Of a DNA stretch of 6,980 nucleotides, positions 1 through 6,241 are shown in pieces. Below the pieces are notes generated by a model, which worked only from the letters and a program-made list of their open reading frames with translations, made no database searches and was not told the origin of the DNA. Source of the DNA: an uncultured Elusimicrobium sp. (GTDB taxonomy: Bacteria > Elusimicrobiota > Elusimicrobia > Elusimicrobiales > Elusimicrobiaceae). The position numbers and the translations under genes were made by a program. The DNA lies in NCBI GenBank assembly GCA_902787065.1, contig CADAFA010000045.1:1-6980 (forward strand). Reading direction: 5' to 3'. The first letter of the stretch is position 1; every line of letters starts with the position of its first letter.

Positions 1-20
1 AAAAAAAAAAAAAAAAAAAA
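1..20. repeat. A20 homopolymer tract at the window edge
   Basis: Twenty uninterrupted A residues (T on the minus strand) open the window, so the true length is unknown. It lies 4 bp downstream, on the minus strand, of a -35-like TTGACT. It could be a slippage-prone tract in a promoter spacer, a T-tract of something to the left, or a sequencing or assembly edge effect. The sequence alone cannot separate these. Confidence 0.6.
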
Positions 21-24
21 CGCA

Positions 25-34
25 AGTCAAGCCT
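25..34 (-). promoter_or_regulatory. Possible -35 box for a gene left of the window
   Basis: On the minus strand, positions 34-25 read AGGCTTGACT. The first nine bases match the context of the -35 box at 2930-2921 (AGGCTTGACA), which belongs to a much better promoter. It lies beyond the terminator of the isomerase gene, so it is placed to serve the next leftward gene. The 17 bp that would form the spacer are mostly the T tract, and no -10 box is visible before the window ends. It is therefore only a candidate. Confidence 0.25.
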
Positions 35-45
35 TTTTTACGACG

Positions 46-91
46 GGAAAATTAAAAAATAAAAACCCCTTGTCTTAATTAACAAGGGGTT
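46..91 (-). terminator. Intrinsic terminator of the secreted-protein/FKBP operon
   Basis: A perfect 10-bp stem (64-73 AACCCCTTGT pairs with 82-91 ACAAGGGGTT) encloses an 8-nt A+T-rich loop. Read on the minus strand, the stem is followed at once by TTTTTATTTTTT and further T residues. It starts 18 bp after the stop codon of the isomerase gene. The flank on the plus-strand side is A-rich rather than T-rich, so it should work leftward only. This is a classic rho-independent terminator. Confidence 0.88.
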
Positions 92-109
92 AAATAAAAA
101 AGACAAAAA

Positions 110-526
110 TTATTTTACAGAAACAATTTCTACATCAAAATGCAAAGTTTTACCGGCAAGAGGATGGTTGAAATCAAGAACAACTTCGGTATCAGTAATC
201 TCAGTAATCTTTGCCCTAAAAGTATGCCCGTTGGCGCTTGCGCCTACAATATCACCAACATGCATCTGCTCTATATTTTGTATGGCGGTTTTAGGTACCC
301 GGCGGAAAGCTTCTTTATTAACTTCGCCGTAAGCATCTTTTGCAGAAATATCTACAGAAATTTTATCCCCGACTTTTTTACCTTCCAAAGCGCTTTCAAG
401 ACCAATAATTATTTGGCCTGCACCTTGTGTGTATTCTAAAGGCCCACGGCCCTTTGAAGTATCTGCAACTTTACCGGCAACGGTTAAAGTATAATCTATA
501 GCAACTTTTGAATCTTTTTGAATCAT
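110..526 (-). CDS. FKBP-type peptidyl-prolyl isomerase, SlyD-like
   Basis: The 138-residue protein should catalyse cis-trans isomerisation of X-Pro bonds and assist folding in the cytoplasm, as it has no signal peptide. The FKBP domain is split as in SlyD: residues 1-69 hold DYTL (11-14), GLESALEGKKVGDK (42-55) and DAYGE (64-68). An insert-in-flap region follows at about 70-115, and the domain closes with DFNHPLAGKTLHFDVEI (118-134). It ends there, without the His/Cys-rich metal-binding tail of E. coli SlyD, so nickel delivery is unlikely. The start is supported by AGAGAGG at 539-533, 6 bp before ATG. It lies 27 bp after the 240-residue secreted-protein gene and just before a terminator, so it is the last gene of that operon. 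A folding role for its neighbours is not obvious, because they are exported and it is not. The family is confident; the choice of SlyD over another IF-domain FKBP is fairly sure. Confidence 0.93.
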   Translation of the reverse strand: MIQKDSKVAIDYTLTVAGKVADTSKGRGPLEYTQGAGQIIIGLESALEGKKVGDKISVDISAKDAYGEVNKEAFRRVPKTAIQNIEQMHVGDIVGASANGHTFRAKITEITDTEVVLDFNHPLAGKTLHFDVEIVSVK

Positions 527-553
527 GATTTACCTCTCTAAATTTTTATAAAA

Positions 554-1276
554 CTAAAGATCATCCTCCGGATCGGGCTTAGTCTCTTCCTGATATTGAT
601 CCCAAGAAGGACCATGGCAGGCCGTATCACTAGGTTCCGGATCTGTACTCGAATATTTAACAAGATATTTACGACAATCTTCCGTTCCGTTAACCCTTAA
701 ACTAACCCACTTTAATTTGTCACCGGAGGACAAAGCCGGCAAAAAGTTATAACTATCATTTACGAAATAAGTTCCTATATTAGCAGTATTTGCAACCCGA
801 ACATTAGTATTTAAGTCTTTAGGATAATTAGCAATAAACGGAAAAGAAATATCATTTGCAGATATTCTTGCTATAGTGCAATCATTATAGGAGTATCCGC
901 ATTCACTTACTTTACCGATTGTTACATCTTTTAAAGCCCCTTTAGAGGATAGCTTAATTATATTATCTACTTTAAAATTTAATATAGTGTCTTTTTTAGA
1001 TTCTGCAGGTATTACAATAGTAACTGTGCTTATAGTAATTTCGGAATTAGGTGCCGCACCCAAAACAAGCCCACCTAATTTCGCAGTATAATCTGTTCCT
1101 TCTGCCCCATTACCTTGAGCATCTACAAAATCAAAAGAATTAGTAGTTTGGGTCAAAACAACTTCACTATGAACAACATTGGCAGGAGGGAAAAACGAAA
1201 CATAATTGACAGTTTTTTGTGCATAAGCAGAAACAACAACAAACAGTAAAATAAAACTATAAAAAAATATTTTCAT
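554..1276 (-). CDS. Secreted protein of unknown function, 240 residues
   Basis: I do not recognise this protein. Residues 1-19 are a standard Sec signal peptide (a Lys, then FFYSFILLFVVVSAYA) with likely cleavage after AYA19, before Q20. The mature part is rich in Val, Thr, Asn and Ser with alternating hydrophobic residues, which suggests beta structure. It carries four cysteines (126, 133, 201, 220), enough for two disulfides. The last 30 residues are acidic and Pro-rich (DPEPSD, then KPDPEDDL). There is no transmembrane anchor, LPXTG-type or PEP-CTERM-like sorting signal. The start has AGGAGA at 1286-1281, which overlaps the TAG stop of the upstream 532-residue gene. Only 8 bp separate the two genes, so translation is probably coupled. 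The two proteins may form one extracytoplasmic complex, for example a surface or pilus-associated component, but that is inference from position and shared features only. Confidence 0.85.
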   Translation of the reverse strand: MKIFFYSFILLFVVVSAYAQKTVNYVSFFPPANVVHSEVVLTQTTNSFDFVDAQGNGAEGTDYTAKLGGLVLGAAPNSEITISTVTIVIPAESKKDTILNFKVDNIIKLSSKGALKDVTIGKVSECGYSYNDCTIARISANDISFPFIANYPKDLNTNVRVANTANIGTYFVNDSYNFLPALSSGDKLKWVSLRVNGTEDCRKYLVKYSSTDPEPSDTACHGPSWDQYQEETKPDPEDDL

Positions 1277-1284
1277 ATATTCTC

Positions 1285-2883
1285 CTAATAATCTGTTGAA
1301 AGCAACTTATAAGAACGGTTATACCCCGTTTCATCTAGTTGATTACATTTTATTCTTCTTCTTAAACAAACTTTAGGGATATCCCATGAAGAACCATTGC
1401 CTATAAGCAAAGCTTCTATTAATTTACCTTTGCTTGGATCATAATTACTTTCATATTCACTATCAACAGTTTTTGCGGGGCAAAAACCAACTGTATAGGT
1501 AATAATAACTAAATCTTGTTTACGTCCTTCAGATTCCGGCCACAAATTAACAACATCTGCACTTTCCGAGCCACCCTTTAATTCCCTAATCTTGACATTT
1601 TTTACATATACTTTATTATTCTCGCATAAAAAACCATTACAAATAATAAAGCAGGGGTTTGAAGAATCTTCACTTGCTGCTGTTGGATTTCCGAAAAAAC
1701 TTACATAATTGCCATTAATAAAAATAGATTGGGAAACATCTACGTCGTTTAATTTCCACCCTGATCCGGTATACTTACCAAACGGTATGGCCTTGCTATT
1801 ATCGAAAGTTCCCACTCTGGTTTTAACAGGCACTTGTTCTATTAAAGTAGCTGTCCCGTTTTGCAGGTCATAGACCTCTTCCACTTTAAACTCATAAGAA
1901 GACTGATTATTATTATAAAATTTAGAATTATTTAAACTGTATATATTTAAGTCTCCTTCTGTTTCCACTACTTGATAGTCATAACAATAATCCCTTCCCC
2001 CCGGGTAATTGGGATCATAACTTGCATATCCGCTATTTTGGGGGCGCCCTACGCATTTAAAAAGATTACTATCAGTATCAGGTTCTCCTCTCCCTTCAAT
2101 AATCTTATGGCAAATATCAGGCTTATCACCACAAGGATTTGTTCCTGAACTCTTGGGATAAACCGACCCATAAACAGTCCACGGGCCATAATAGCTTTTT
2201 GTATTATCCATATTAGCCGGCACTAAGGTAAAATCCAGAGAAGTACCAACCGCAACAAAAGAATTGTCGTTGTTATATATCATCATTCTGGGGGAAGGAA
2301 ATTTGACTGAACCAAATTTTAAGTTCCGCACAAAAAAATTATTTATTATATGTTCCCTTTCCAAATTGGGATTGCCCAAATTGTACTTCATATTAAGGGA
2401 ATTTATTTCATACTTGTCAGAAACCTCCCCAAACGTAAAGGCTGCATATAAAGAATCTTTATAATTGGCAAGAAGATTTGAAGTTTCCCCACTTATTGTT
2501 ATAGAAGAATTATTATCAAAAAACATCTTTTCTGAAAAGAAACTTCCCTGATCTAAAATCATATTATCTATACCGAAAGTGCTGCTTTTATCCCCGTTGT
2601 AAAATATATTATCAAATTTCAGTGTTTGTTTTTGATATAAATAAAATCTCTTTTTTTTATTCCAGAAATAGGTCGGCCTTTTACCTAATTCTAATAGGAA
2701 AACCCTGCTTTCTTTAGTTTCCAGATACATTTTGTCCAATACATTTAAGTCTCTGTAAACCGCATTTGAATATTGAGGGATGATCACGCTGCGCGGCTCA
2801 TTAAAACTAATGGCAAAAAGCGATGAAGATATACCTAAAAAACATATTAAAGAGATAGTTTTGTTTAAATAATTTTTAATCAT
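1285..2883 (-). CDS. Large secreted cysteine-rich protein of unknown function, 532 residues
   Basis: I do not recognise this protein. A Sec signal peptide covers residues 1-24 (Lys at 3 and 8, hydrophobic core 9-23, SLFA then I25). The mature chain has ten cysteines (251, 258, 277, 300, 411, 415, 420, 468, 506, 513), all in its C-terminal half. The even number suits disulfides in an oxidising compartment. Residues 30-230 lack cysteine, are rich in Asn, Ser, Phe and Tyr, and show short alternating hydrophobic stretches such as NSSITISG (125-132), which suggests beta sheet or beta solenoid. Residues 410-420 pack three cysteines in CFIICNGFLC. No catalytic motif, membrane anchor or sorting signal is visible. 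The ATG follows GAGGA with a short spacer and a strong promoter just upstream. It heads an operon with the 240-residue secreted protein and the FKBP isomerase. A surface adhesin, a pilus-tip or minor-pilin partner, or an envelope protein would all fit; none is shown. Confidence 0.87.
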   Translation of the reverse strand: MIKNYLNKTISLICFLGISSSLFAISFNEPRSVIIPQYSNAVYRDLNVLDKMYLETKESRVFLLELGKRPTYFWNKKKRFYLYQKQTLKFDNIFYNGDKSSTFGIDNMILDQGSFFSEKMFFDNNSSITISGETSNLLANYKDSLYAAFTFGEVSDKYEINSLNMKYNLGNPNLEREHIINNFFVRNLKFGSVKFPSPRMMIYNNDNSFVAVGTSLDFTLVPANMDNTKSYYGPWTVYGSVYPKSSGTNPCGDKPDICHKIIEGRGEPDTDSNLFKCVGRPQNSGYASYDPNYPGGRDYCYDYQVVETEGDLNIYSLNNSKFYNNNQSSYEFKVEEVYDLQNGTATLIEQVPVKTRVGTFDNSKAIPFGKYTGSGWKLNDVDVSQSIFINGNYVSFFGNPTAASEDSSNPCFIICNGFLCENNKVYVKNVKIRELKGGSESADVVNLWPESEGRKQDLVIITYTVGFCPAKTVDSEYESNYDPSKGKLIEALLIGNGSSWDIPKVCLRRRIKCNQLDETGYNRSYKLLSTDY

Positions 2884-2897
2884 AATATCCTCATAAA

Positions 2898-2926
2898 ATG
2901 ATAACAGTAATAAAACCCCTTGTCAA
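2898..2926 (-). promoter_or_regulatory. Sigma-70-type promoter for the secreted-protein operon
   Basis: On the minus strand, TTGACA (2926-2921, a perfect -35) is followed by exactly 17 bp and TATCAT (2903-2898, 5 of 6 to the -10 consensus). Transcription would start near 2891, only about 8 nt before the ATG at 2883, so the ribosome binding site GAGGA would sit at the very 5' end of the message. It lies in the 56-bp gap after metK. No terminator hairpin is visible in that gap, so metK read-through may also contribute. Confidence 0.75.
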
Positions 2927-2939
2927 GCCTTATCTATAT

Positions 2940-4100
2940 CTAAATTTTTGCAAGTTTTTTGAGCTGTGCGGTTCTATCCGTTTTTTCCCACGGGAAACCC
3001 TCCCTCCCAAAATGCCCATAAGCTGCCGTAGGCAAATAAATAGGCCGTCTTAAATTAAACTGGTCTATTATAGCTTTAGGGGTCATTTTAAAAACCTGCA
3101 AACAAATTTTTGTCAGTTCATCGTCGTTTATTTTACCTGTACCAAAAGTATCCAAATAAAACCCAACAGGTTCCGCTTTACCGATTGCATAAGCAATATG
3201 CACAGTCACTTCTTTTGCAAGGCCTGCCGCAACAATATTTTTGGCGATGTAGCGTGCCATATAAGAGGCGGAACGGTCTACTTTTGTCGGGTCTTTACCG
3301 CTAAAAGCACCCCCGCCGTGCGCACAACGCCCGCCATAAGTATCAACAATAATTTTACGGCCTGTTACACCGCTATCACTTTGCGGACCGCCGATAACGA
3401 ACTTGCCGGTTGGATTAATCAAATATTTTGTATCCTTATCAACCCAATTTTTTAAGACGGGTTTTATTGCTTTTTCAATAAGTTCTTTTTTTGCTTTTTC
3501 CGTAATTTGATTGCCGGTTTTATCTAAAATTTCTTCGGTATGTTGGGTAGATAAAACAACCGTTTCCACACGCAAAGGTTTACCGTCTTTATATTCAACA
3601 GTTACTTGGCTTTTGCTATCTGGACCAATGTACGACAAAGTTTTATTACGTCTGAGTTTAGCTAAATTAACCAAAATCTTTTCTGAAAGCTGCAAAGGTA
3701 AAGGCATAAATTCCTTTGTTTCATCACAAGCATATCCGACCATAAACCCTTGGTCCCCTGCACCGCCGACATCTACCCCTTGGCTTATATCAGGAGATTG
3801 TTTTCCTATAATATTTACCACAGAACAAGTGGAATAATTAAAACCGTATTTGGGATCTGTATAGCCAATTTTTTTAACGACATCTCTGGCAATTTGGTCA
3901 ACATCAACCCAAGTTTTTGTAGTAATTTCCCCACCGACAATTATAAGCCCGCGGGTAATAAAAGTTTCACAAGCAACACGGGCGGTTTTATCTTTAGCCA
4001 AAATTGCATCTAAGACCGCATCTGAAATTTGGTCACAAACTTTATCTGGGTGGCCTTCAGAAACTGCTTCTGAAGTTAAAAAATAGTGTCCTTTACGCAT
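2940..4100 (-). CDS. metK: S-adenosylmethionine synthetase (methionine adenosyltransferase)
   Basis: The 386-residue cytoplasmic enzyme makes S-adenosylmethionine from methionine and ATP, releasing phosphate and pyrophosphate. It supplies methyl groups for DNA, RNA and protein methylation and propylamine groups for polyamines. Family signatures are all present: SEGHPDK (14-20, ATP and metal binding), the GAGDQG signature (113-118), DTYGG (253-257), and the P-loop-like GGGAFSGKDPTKVDRSA (262-278). Length matches bacterial MetK (about 380-400) and no key residue is missing. The start is fixed by AGGAGAG at 4110-4104, 3 bp before ATG, and by the conserved N-terminus (HYFLTSEAVSEGHPDK). It is transcribed divergently from the exonuclease gene across a 29-bp gap, with an extended -10 promoter in the shared palindrome. 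That gap is far too short for a SAM riboswitch, so such control is absent at this site. Confidence 0.98.
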   Translation of the reverse strand: MRKGHYFLTSEAVSEGHPDKVCDQISDAVLDAILAKDKTARVACETFITRGLIIVGGEITTKTWVDVDQIARDVVKKIGYTDPKYGFNYSTCSVVNIIGKQSPDISQGVDVGGAGDQGFMVGYACDETKEFMPLPLQLSEKILVNLAKLRRNKTLSYIGPDSKSQVTVEYKDGKPLRVETVVLSTQHTEEILDKTGNQITEKAKKELIEKAIKPVLKNWVDKDTKYLINPTGKFVIGGPQSDSGVTGRKIIVDTYGGRCAHGGGAFSGKDPTKVDRSASYMARYIAKNIVAAGLAKEVTVHIAYAIGKAEPVGFYLDTFGTGKINDDELTKICLQVFKMTPKAIIDQFNLRRPIYLPTAAYGHFGREGFPWEKTDRTAQLKKLAKI

Positions 4101-4112
4101 AAACTCTCCTAA

Positions 4113-4129
4113 AATGATATTATATCATT
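4113..4129. promoter_or_regulatory. 17-bp palindrome forming a two-way promoter core
   Basis: Positions 4113-4120 (AATGATAT) and 4122-4129 (ATATCATT) are perfect inverted repeats around a single base at 4121. The palindrome fills 17 of the 29 bp between metK and the exonuclease gene. Because of the symmetry, each strand carries TGATAT followed by a -10-like hexamer. It could also be an operator for a dimeric repressor; the sequence cannot exclude that, but the promoter reading needs no extra factor. Confidence 0.7.
4115..4123 (+). promoter_or_regulatory. Exonuclease operon promoter, extended -10
   Basis: TGATATTAT fits TGnTATnnT. No good -35 is visible 16-18 bp upstream, as expected if the extended -10 compensates. 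Transcription about 7 bp downstream of the hexamer would begin at or very near 4130, the A of the ATG. It shares five of its six hexamer positions with the metK -10 on the other strand, so polymerase could occupy only one direction at a time. Confidence 0.5.
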
Positions 4130-4147
4130 ATGAGAAGGAATTTTCTA
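4119..4147 (-). promoter_or_regulatory. metK promoter with extended -10
   Basis: On the minus strand, TGATATAAT (4127-4119) is a consensus extended -10 element (TGnTATAAT). A weak -35, TAGAAA (4147-4142, 4 of 6), sits 17 bp upstream inside the start of the exonuclease gene. Transcription would begin near 4112, giving a leader of about 12 nt that just contains the ribosome binding site AGGAGAG. Confidence 0.65.
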
Positions 4148-4897
4148 TCATGGAATGTAAACGGCCTTAGGGCTGTGGAGAAAAAGGGCTTTAAAGACTG
4201 GCTTCTTTCAACAGGGGCTGATATAGTTGCTTTGCAAGAAACTAAGTGCCTCCCAGAACAATTGCCGGAAAGTTTAAAAGAAATACCGGGCTATGATTTA
4301 TATCTTTCAAGCCCTCAAAGGAAGGGTTACTCCGGCGTAGGGGTTTTTTGTAAGGAAAAACCTTTGAAAGTCACTTATAATTTAGGCATTGAAGAATTTG
4401 ATATTGAAGGCCGTTTTATAATGCTTGAATATGACAATTTTTATTTCATAAACTGTTATTTCCCAAACGGAGGAAGGGGTGAAGACAGAATTGCCTATAA
4501 ACTCCGCTTTTATGATACCTTTTTAAAACTTGTAAAAGAACTTTCACAAAACAAATTTGTTGTAACTTGCGGTGATGTTAATACCGCCCATAAAGAAATT
4601 GACCTTGAACATCCGAAAGAAAACCAAAATGTAACCGGGTTTTTACCTGAAGAACGCGCCTGGCTTGACAGATTTTTTAATGAAGCTTTAGTCGATACCT
4701 TCCGCCTATTTAACAAAGAACCTAAACAATATACTTGGTGGGATTATAAAACTGCTGCCCGTTCAAGAAATGTAGGCTGGCGGTTAGATTACTTTATGGT
4801 TGATTTTAAGGCGGCAAAGCAGGTAAAAAATGCAGGAATTTTATCAGACATTATGGGTTCAGACCATGCCCCTATATCTTTAACTATTGATTTATGA
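4130..4897 (+). CDS. xth: Exodeoxyribonuclease III / AP endonuclease (ExoA/XthA family)
   Basis: The 255-residue enzyme belongs to the endonuclease/exonuclease/phosphatase superfamily. It cuts DNA 5' of abasic sites and removes 3'-blocking groups in base excision repair, and usually also has 3'-5' exonuclease activity. Catalytic positions are intact and in family order: N11 (NVNG), E37 (QETK), Y110 (NCYFPNG), D149 and N151 (GDVN), D220 (RLDYF), D245 and H246 (GSDHAP). The WW at 203-204 and the Arg-rich RSRNVGWRLDY region match the DNA-binding face of the ExoA subgroup. ATG 4130 is the only plausible start, since the first strand (FLSWNVNG) begins at residue 5. No Shine-Dalgarno sequence precedes it, which suggests leaderless or SD-independent initiation. 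Its stop overlaps the transporter start by 4 bp (ATGA), so it heads an operon. Confidence 0.97.
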   Translation: MRRNFLSWNVNGLRAVEKKGFKDWLLSTGADIVALQETKCLPEQLPESLKEIPGYDLYLSSPQRKGYSGVGVFCKEKPLKVTYNLGIEEFDIEGRFIMLEYDNFYFINCYFPNGGRGEDRIAYKLRFYDTFLKLVKELSQNKFVVTCGDVNTAHKEIDLEHPKENQNVTGFLPEERAWLDRFFNEALVDTFRLFNKEPKQYTWWDYKTAARSRNVGWRLDYFMVDFKAAKQVKNAGILSDIMGSDHAPISLTIDL

Positions 4898-5772
4898 TTA
4901 GGGCTTATTTTTCTTTATTTTTCTTTTGGTTGATTATCGGTTTTGCACCGATATTCGGGGGAATGTCCGTAAAGGTAATTGATGGGGTTTTGCTAGTTTT
5001 CCTGGCAAGCATAATCGGGTTTTTATACTTTTTGCCCTACTTAATAAAAAATAAAAGTTTTAAAACACTTTTAAATAAAAATAATTTTTTACCTTTTTTG
5101 GTAATTGCAAATTTTGGTTCCGCTTTGCCGTTTTGCTGTTTACTTTATGCTTTAAGATTTACCACTCCGGCAAATACCGCTATTTTAAATCAATTCGAAC
5201 TTTTATATTCGTTTATTTTCAGTATAATATTTCTAAAAGAAAAAATTACCCTTAAACAGATTTTTGCTTCCCTGCTAATTGTTTTTGGCGGTCTTATTTT
5301 AATGGCAGGTTCCGTTGAAAATATAAATTTGAAAGGGGACTTGATTGTCATTTTCAGTGTATGGATGTTTCAGGTTTCTCATATTGCGGCAAAAAAATTA
5401 TCTGTAACTATTCCCTGCCAAGTATTGGCTGCTGCAAAAAATTTATATGCTTTACCTTTAATGGGCCTTTTGCTTCTAGTATATTCAGACAGTATTTTTA
5501 TTAAACCCGGCGCACAATTTTACGGCGTACTTTTTTATATGGGTATTATTCGCTACGGTCTATCTTATTTGCTTTGGTTTTGGGCAATCAAAAAACTTGA
5601 CCTTTCAAAAGTAACCGCTATTGCCCTATCTTATCCTGCACTTACTTTGCTTTTATCTTGCCTGTTTGGCTATGATAAGTTAACGTTGTATAATATTTGC
5701 GGGCTTATATTATCAATGCTCGGAGCTATTTGGTTAAGTAAAATGATAGGGGGTGTAAAAAATGAGAAATAA
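4894..5772 (+). CDS. EamA/DMT-superfamily membrane transporter
   Basis: The 292-residue inner-membrane protein has about ten predicted membrane segments (near residues 5-24, 32-51, 66-87, 94-113, 121-140, 149-167, 180-197, 208-229, 240-259, 266-284). This is the two-times-five arrangement of the drug/metabolite transporter superfamily. Each half ends in the EamA pattern: FLKEKITLKQIFASLLIVFGGLIL at 113-136 and the related LFGYDKLTLYNICGLILSMLGAIWL at 257-281. Such proteins export metabolites, amino acids or drugs; the substrate cannot be read from sequence. The start overlaps the exonuclease stop by 4 bp and has no Shine-Dalgarno sequence, so translation probably depends on coupling. The gene runs 11 bp into the downstream pilin gene. 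No functional link between DNA repair, transport and pilin is evident beyond co-transcription. Confidence 0.9.
   Translation: MIRAYFSLFFFWLIIGFAPIFGGMSVKVIDGVLLVFLASIIGFLYFLPYLIKNKSFKTLLNKNNFLPFLVIANFGSALPFCCLLYALRFTTPANTAILNQFELLYSFIFSIIFLKEKITLKQIFASLLIVFGGLILMAGSVENINLKGDLIVIFSVWMFQVSHIAAKKLSVTIPCQVLAAAKNLYALPLMGLLLLVYSDSIFIKPGAQFYGVLFYMGIIRYGLSYLLWFWAIKKLDLSKVTAIALSYPALTLLLSCLFGYDKLTLYNICGLILSMLGAIWLSKMIGGVKNEK
5748..5755 (+). promoter_or_regulatory. Ribosome binding site of the plus-strand pilin
   Basis: AGGGGGTG lies 6 bp before ATG 5762, inside the end of the transporter gene. It fixes the pilin start despite the 11-bp overlap and contrasts with the missing sites before the exonuclease and transporter genes. 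The pilin can therefore be translated independently of its upstream neighbours. Confidence 0.75.
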
Positions 5773-6241
5773 GGGTTTTTCTTTAATTGAACTTTTAGTA
5801 GTAGTTTTAATAATCGGTATACTTACCGCTATTGCTTTACCCTCTTACCAACATATTGTTGAAAAGGCACGTAATACTGAAGCACAAATAATACTCAAAC
5901 CTCTTTCCCACTTAATTTCTTATAAAGCTAAAACAAGTTATAGTGAAAATCTAAATACCAAAGATTTAATCACTATAAAAATTGACGGCGCATCTTGGAA
6001 TGAAGATAACACTGTTTATAGGACACATCTGCATGCTATAACGGCAAGTTGTACTATCTCCCCCAAAGAATGCATTGGGCAAATTTCTTATCCTGCAAAC
6101 GGAACGGCAAAATACAGTTTAAGATTATCTGCTACTGCCGAGGGCCCTTTAGTAAAAACCTGCATTTATAATGCCGCAAGATTTGAGAAAATTTGCGATT
6201 ATATGTCAAAATTCGGATTTACCAAACAAACCGGTGATTAA
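5762..6241 (+). CDS. Type IV pilin-like protein (prepilin), 159 residues
   Basis: A short basic leader (MRNKG) is followed by FSLIELLVVVLIIG, the class III prepilin signal. The prepilin peptidase should cut after G5 and methylate F6, and E10 is the conserved Glu5 of the mature pilin. Residues 6-30 form the hydrophobic N-terminal helix; the rest is the globular head. Four cysteines (97, 104, 134, 145) are present, the last pair (TCIY to ICDY) in the position of the disulfide-bounded D-region of type IV pilins. It could be a major or minor pilin or a type II secretion pseudopilin; sequence alone does not decide. The head is small and, after the helix, differs from the neighbouring convergent pilin except near the last cysteine pair. 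It is probably co-transcribed with the exonuclease and transporter genes but has its own strong ribosome binding site. Confidence 0.92.
   Translation: MRNKGFSLIELLVVVLIIGILTAIALPSYQHIVEKARNTEAQIILKPLSHLISYKAKTSYSENLNTKDLITIKIDGASWNEDNTVYRTHLHAITASCTISPKECIGQISYPANGTAKYSLRLSATAEGPLVKTCIYNAARFEKICDYMSKFGFTKQTGD

Noticed and set aside
140..439. Open plus-strand frame of 99 codons inside the isomerase gene
   Set aside because: The minus-strand FKBP reading has all family motifs, a good ribosome binding site and a terminator, while the plus frame resembles nothing.
2835..2850. Lipoprotein signal in the 532-residue protein (SLIC at residues 11-14)
   Set aside because: The residue before the cysteine is Ile rather than Gly, Ala or Ser, and the cysteine lies in the middle of the hydrophobic core. 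A normal signal peptidase I site after A24 fits better.
3511..3837. Open plus-strand frame of about 108 codons antisense to metK
   Set aside because: It lies wholly inside the confident metK gene on the other strand, lacks a ribosome binding site and gives no recognisable protein. Other antisense frames in this gene, such as 3198-3455 and 3750-4013, were dropped for the same reason.
4101..4129. SAM riboswitch upstream of metK
   Set aside because: The whole gap is 29 bp, much too short for any known SAM riboswitch class, and the predicted leader is about 12 nt.
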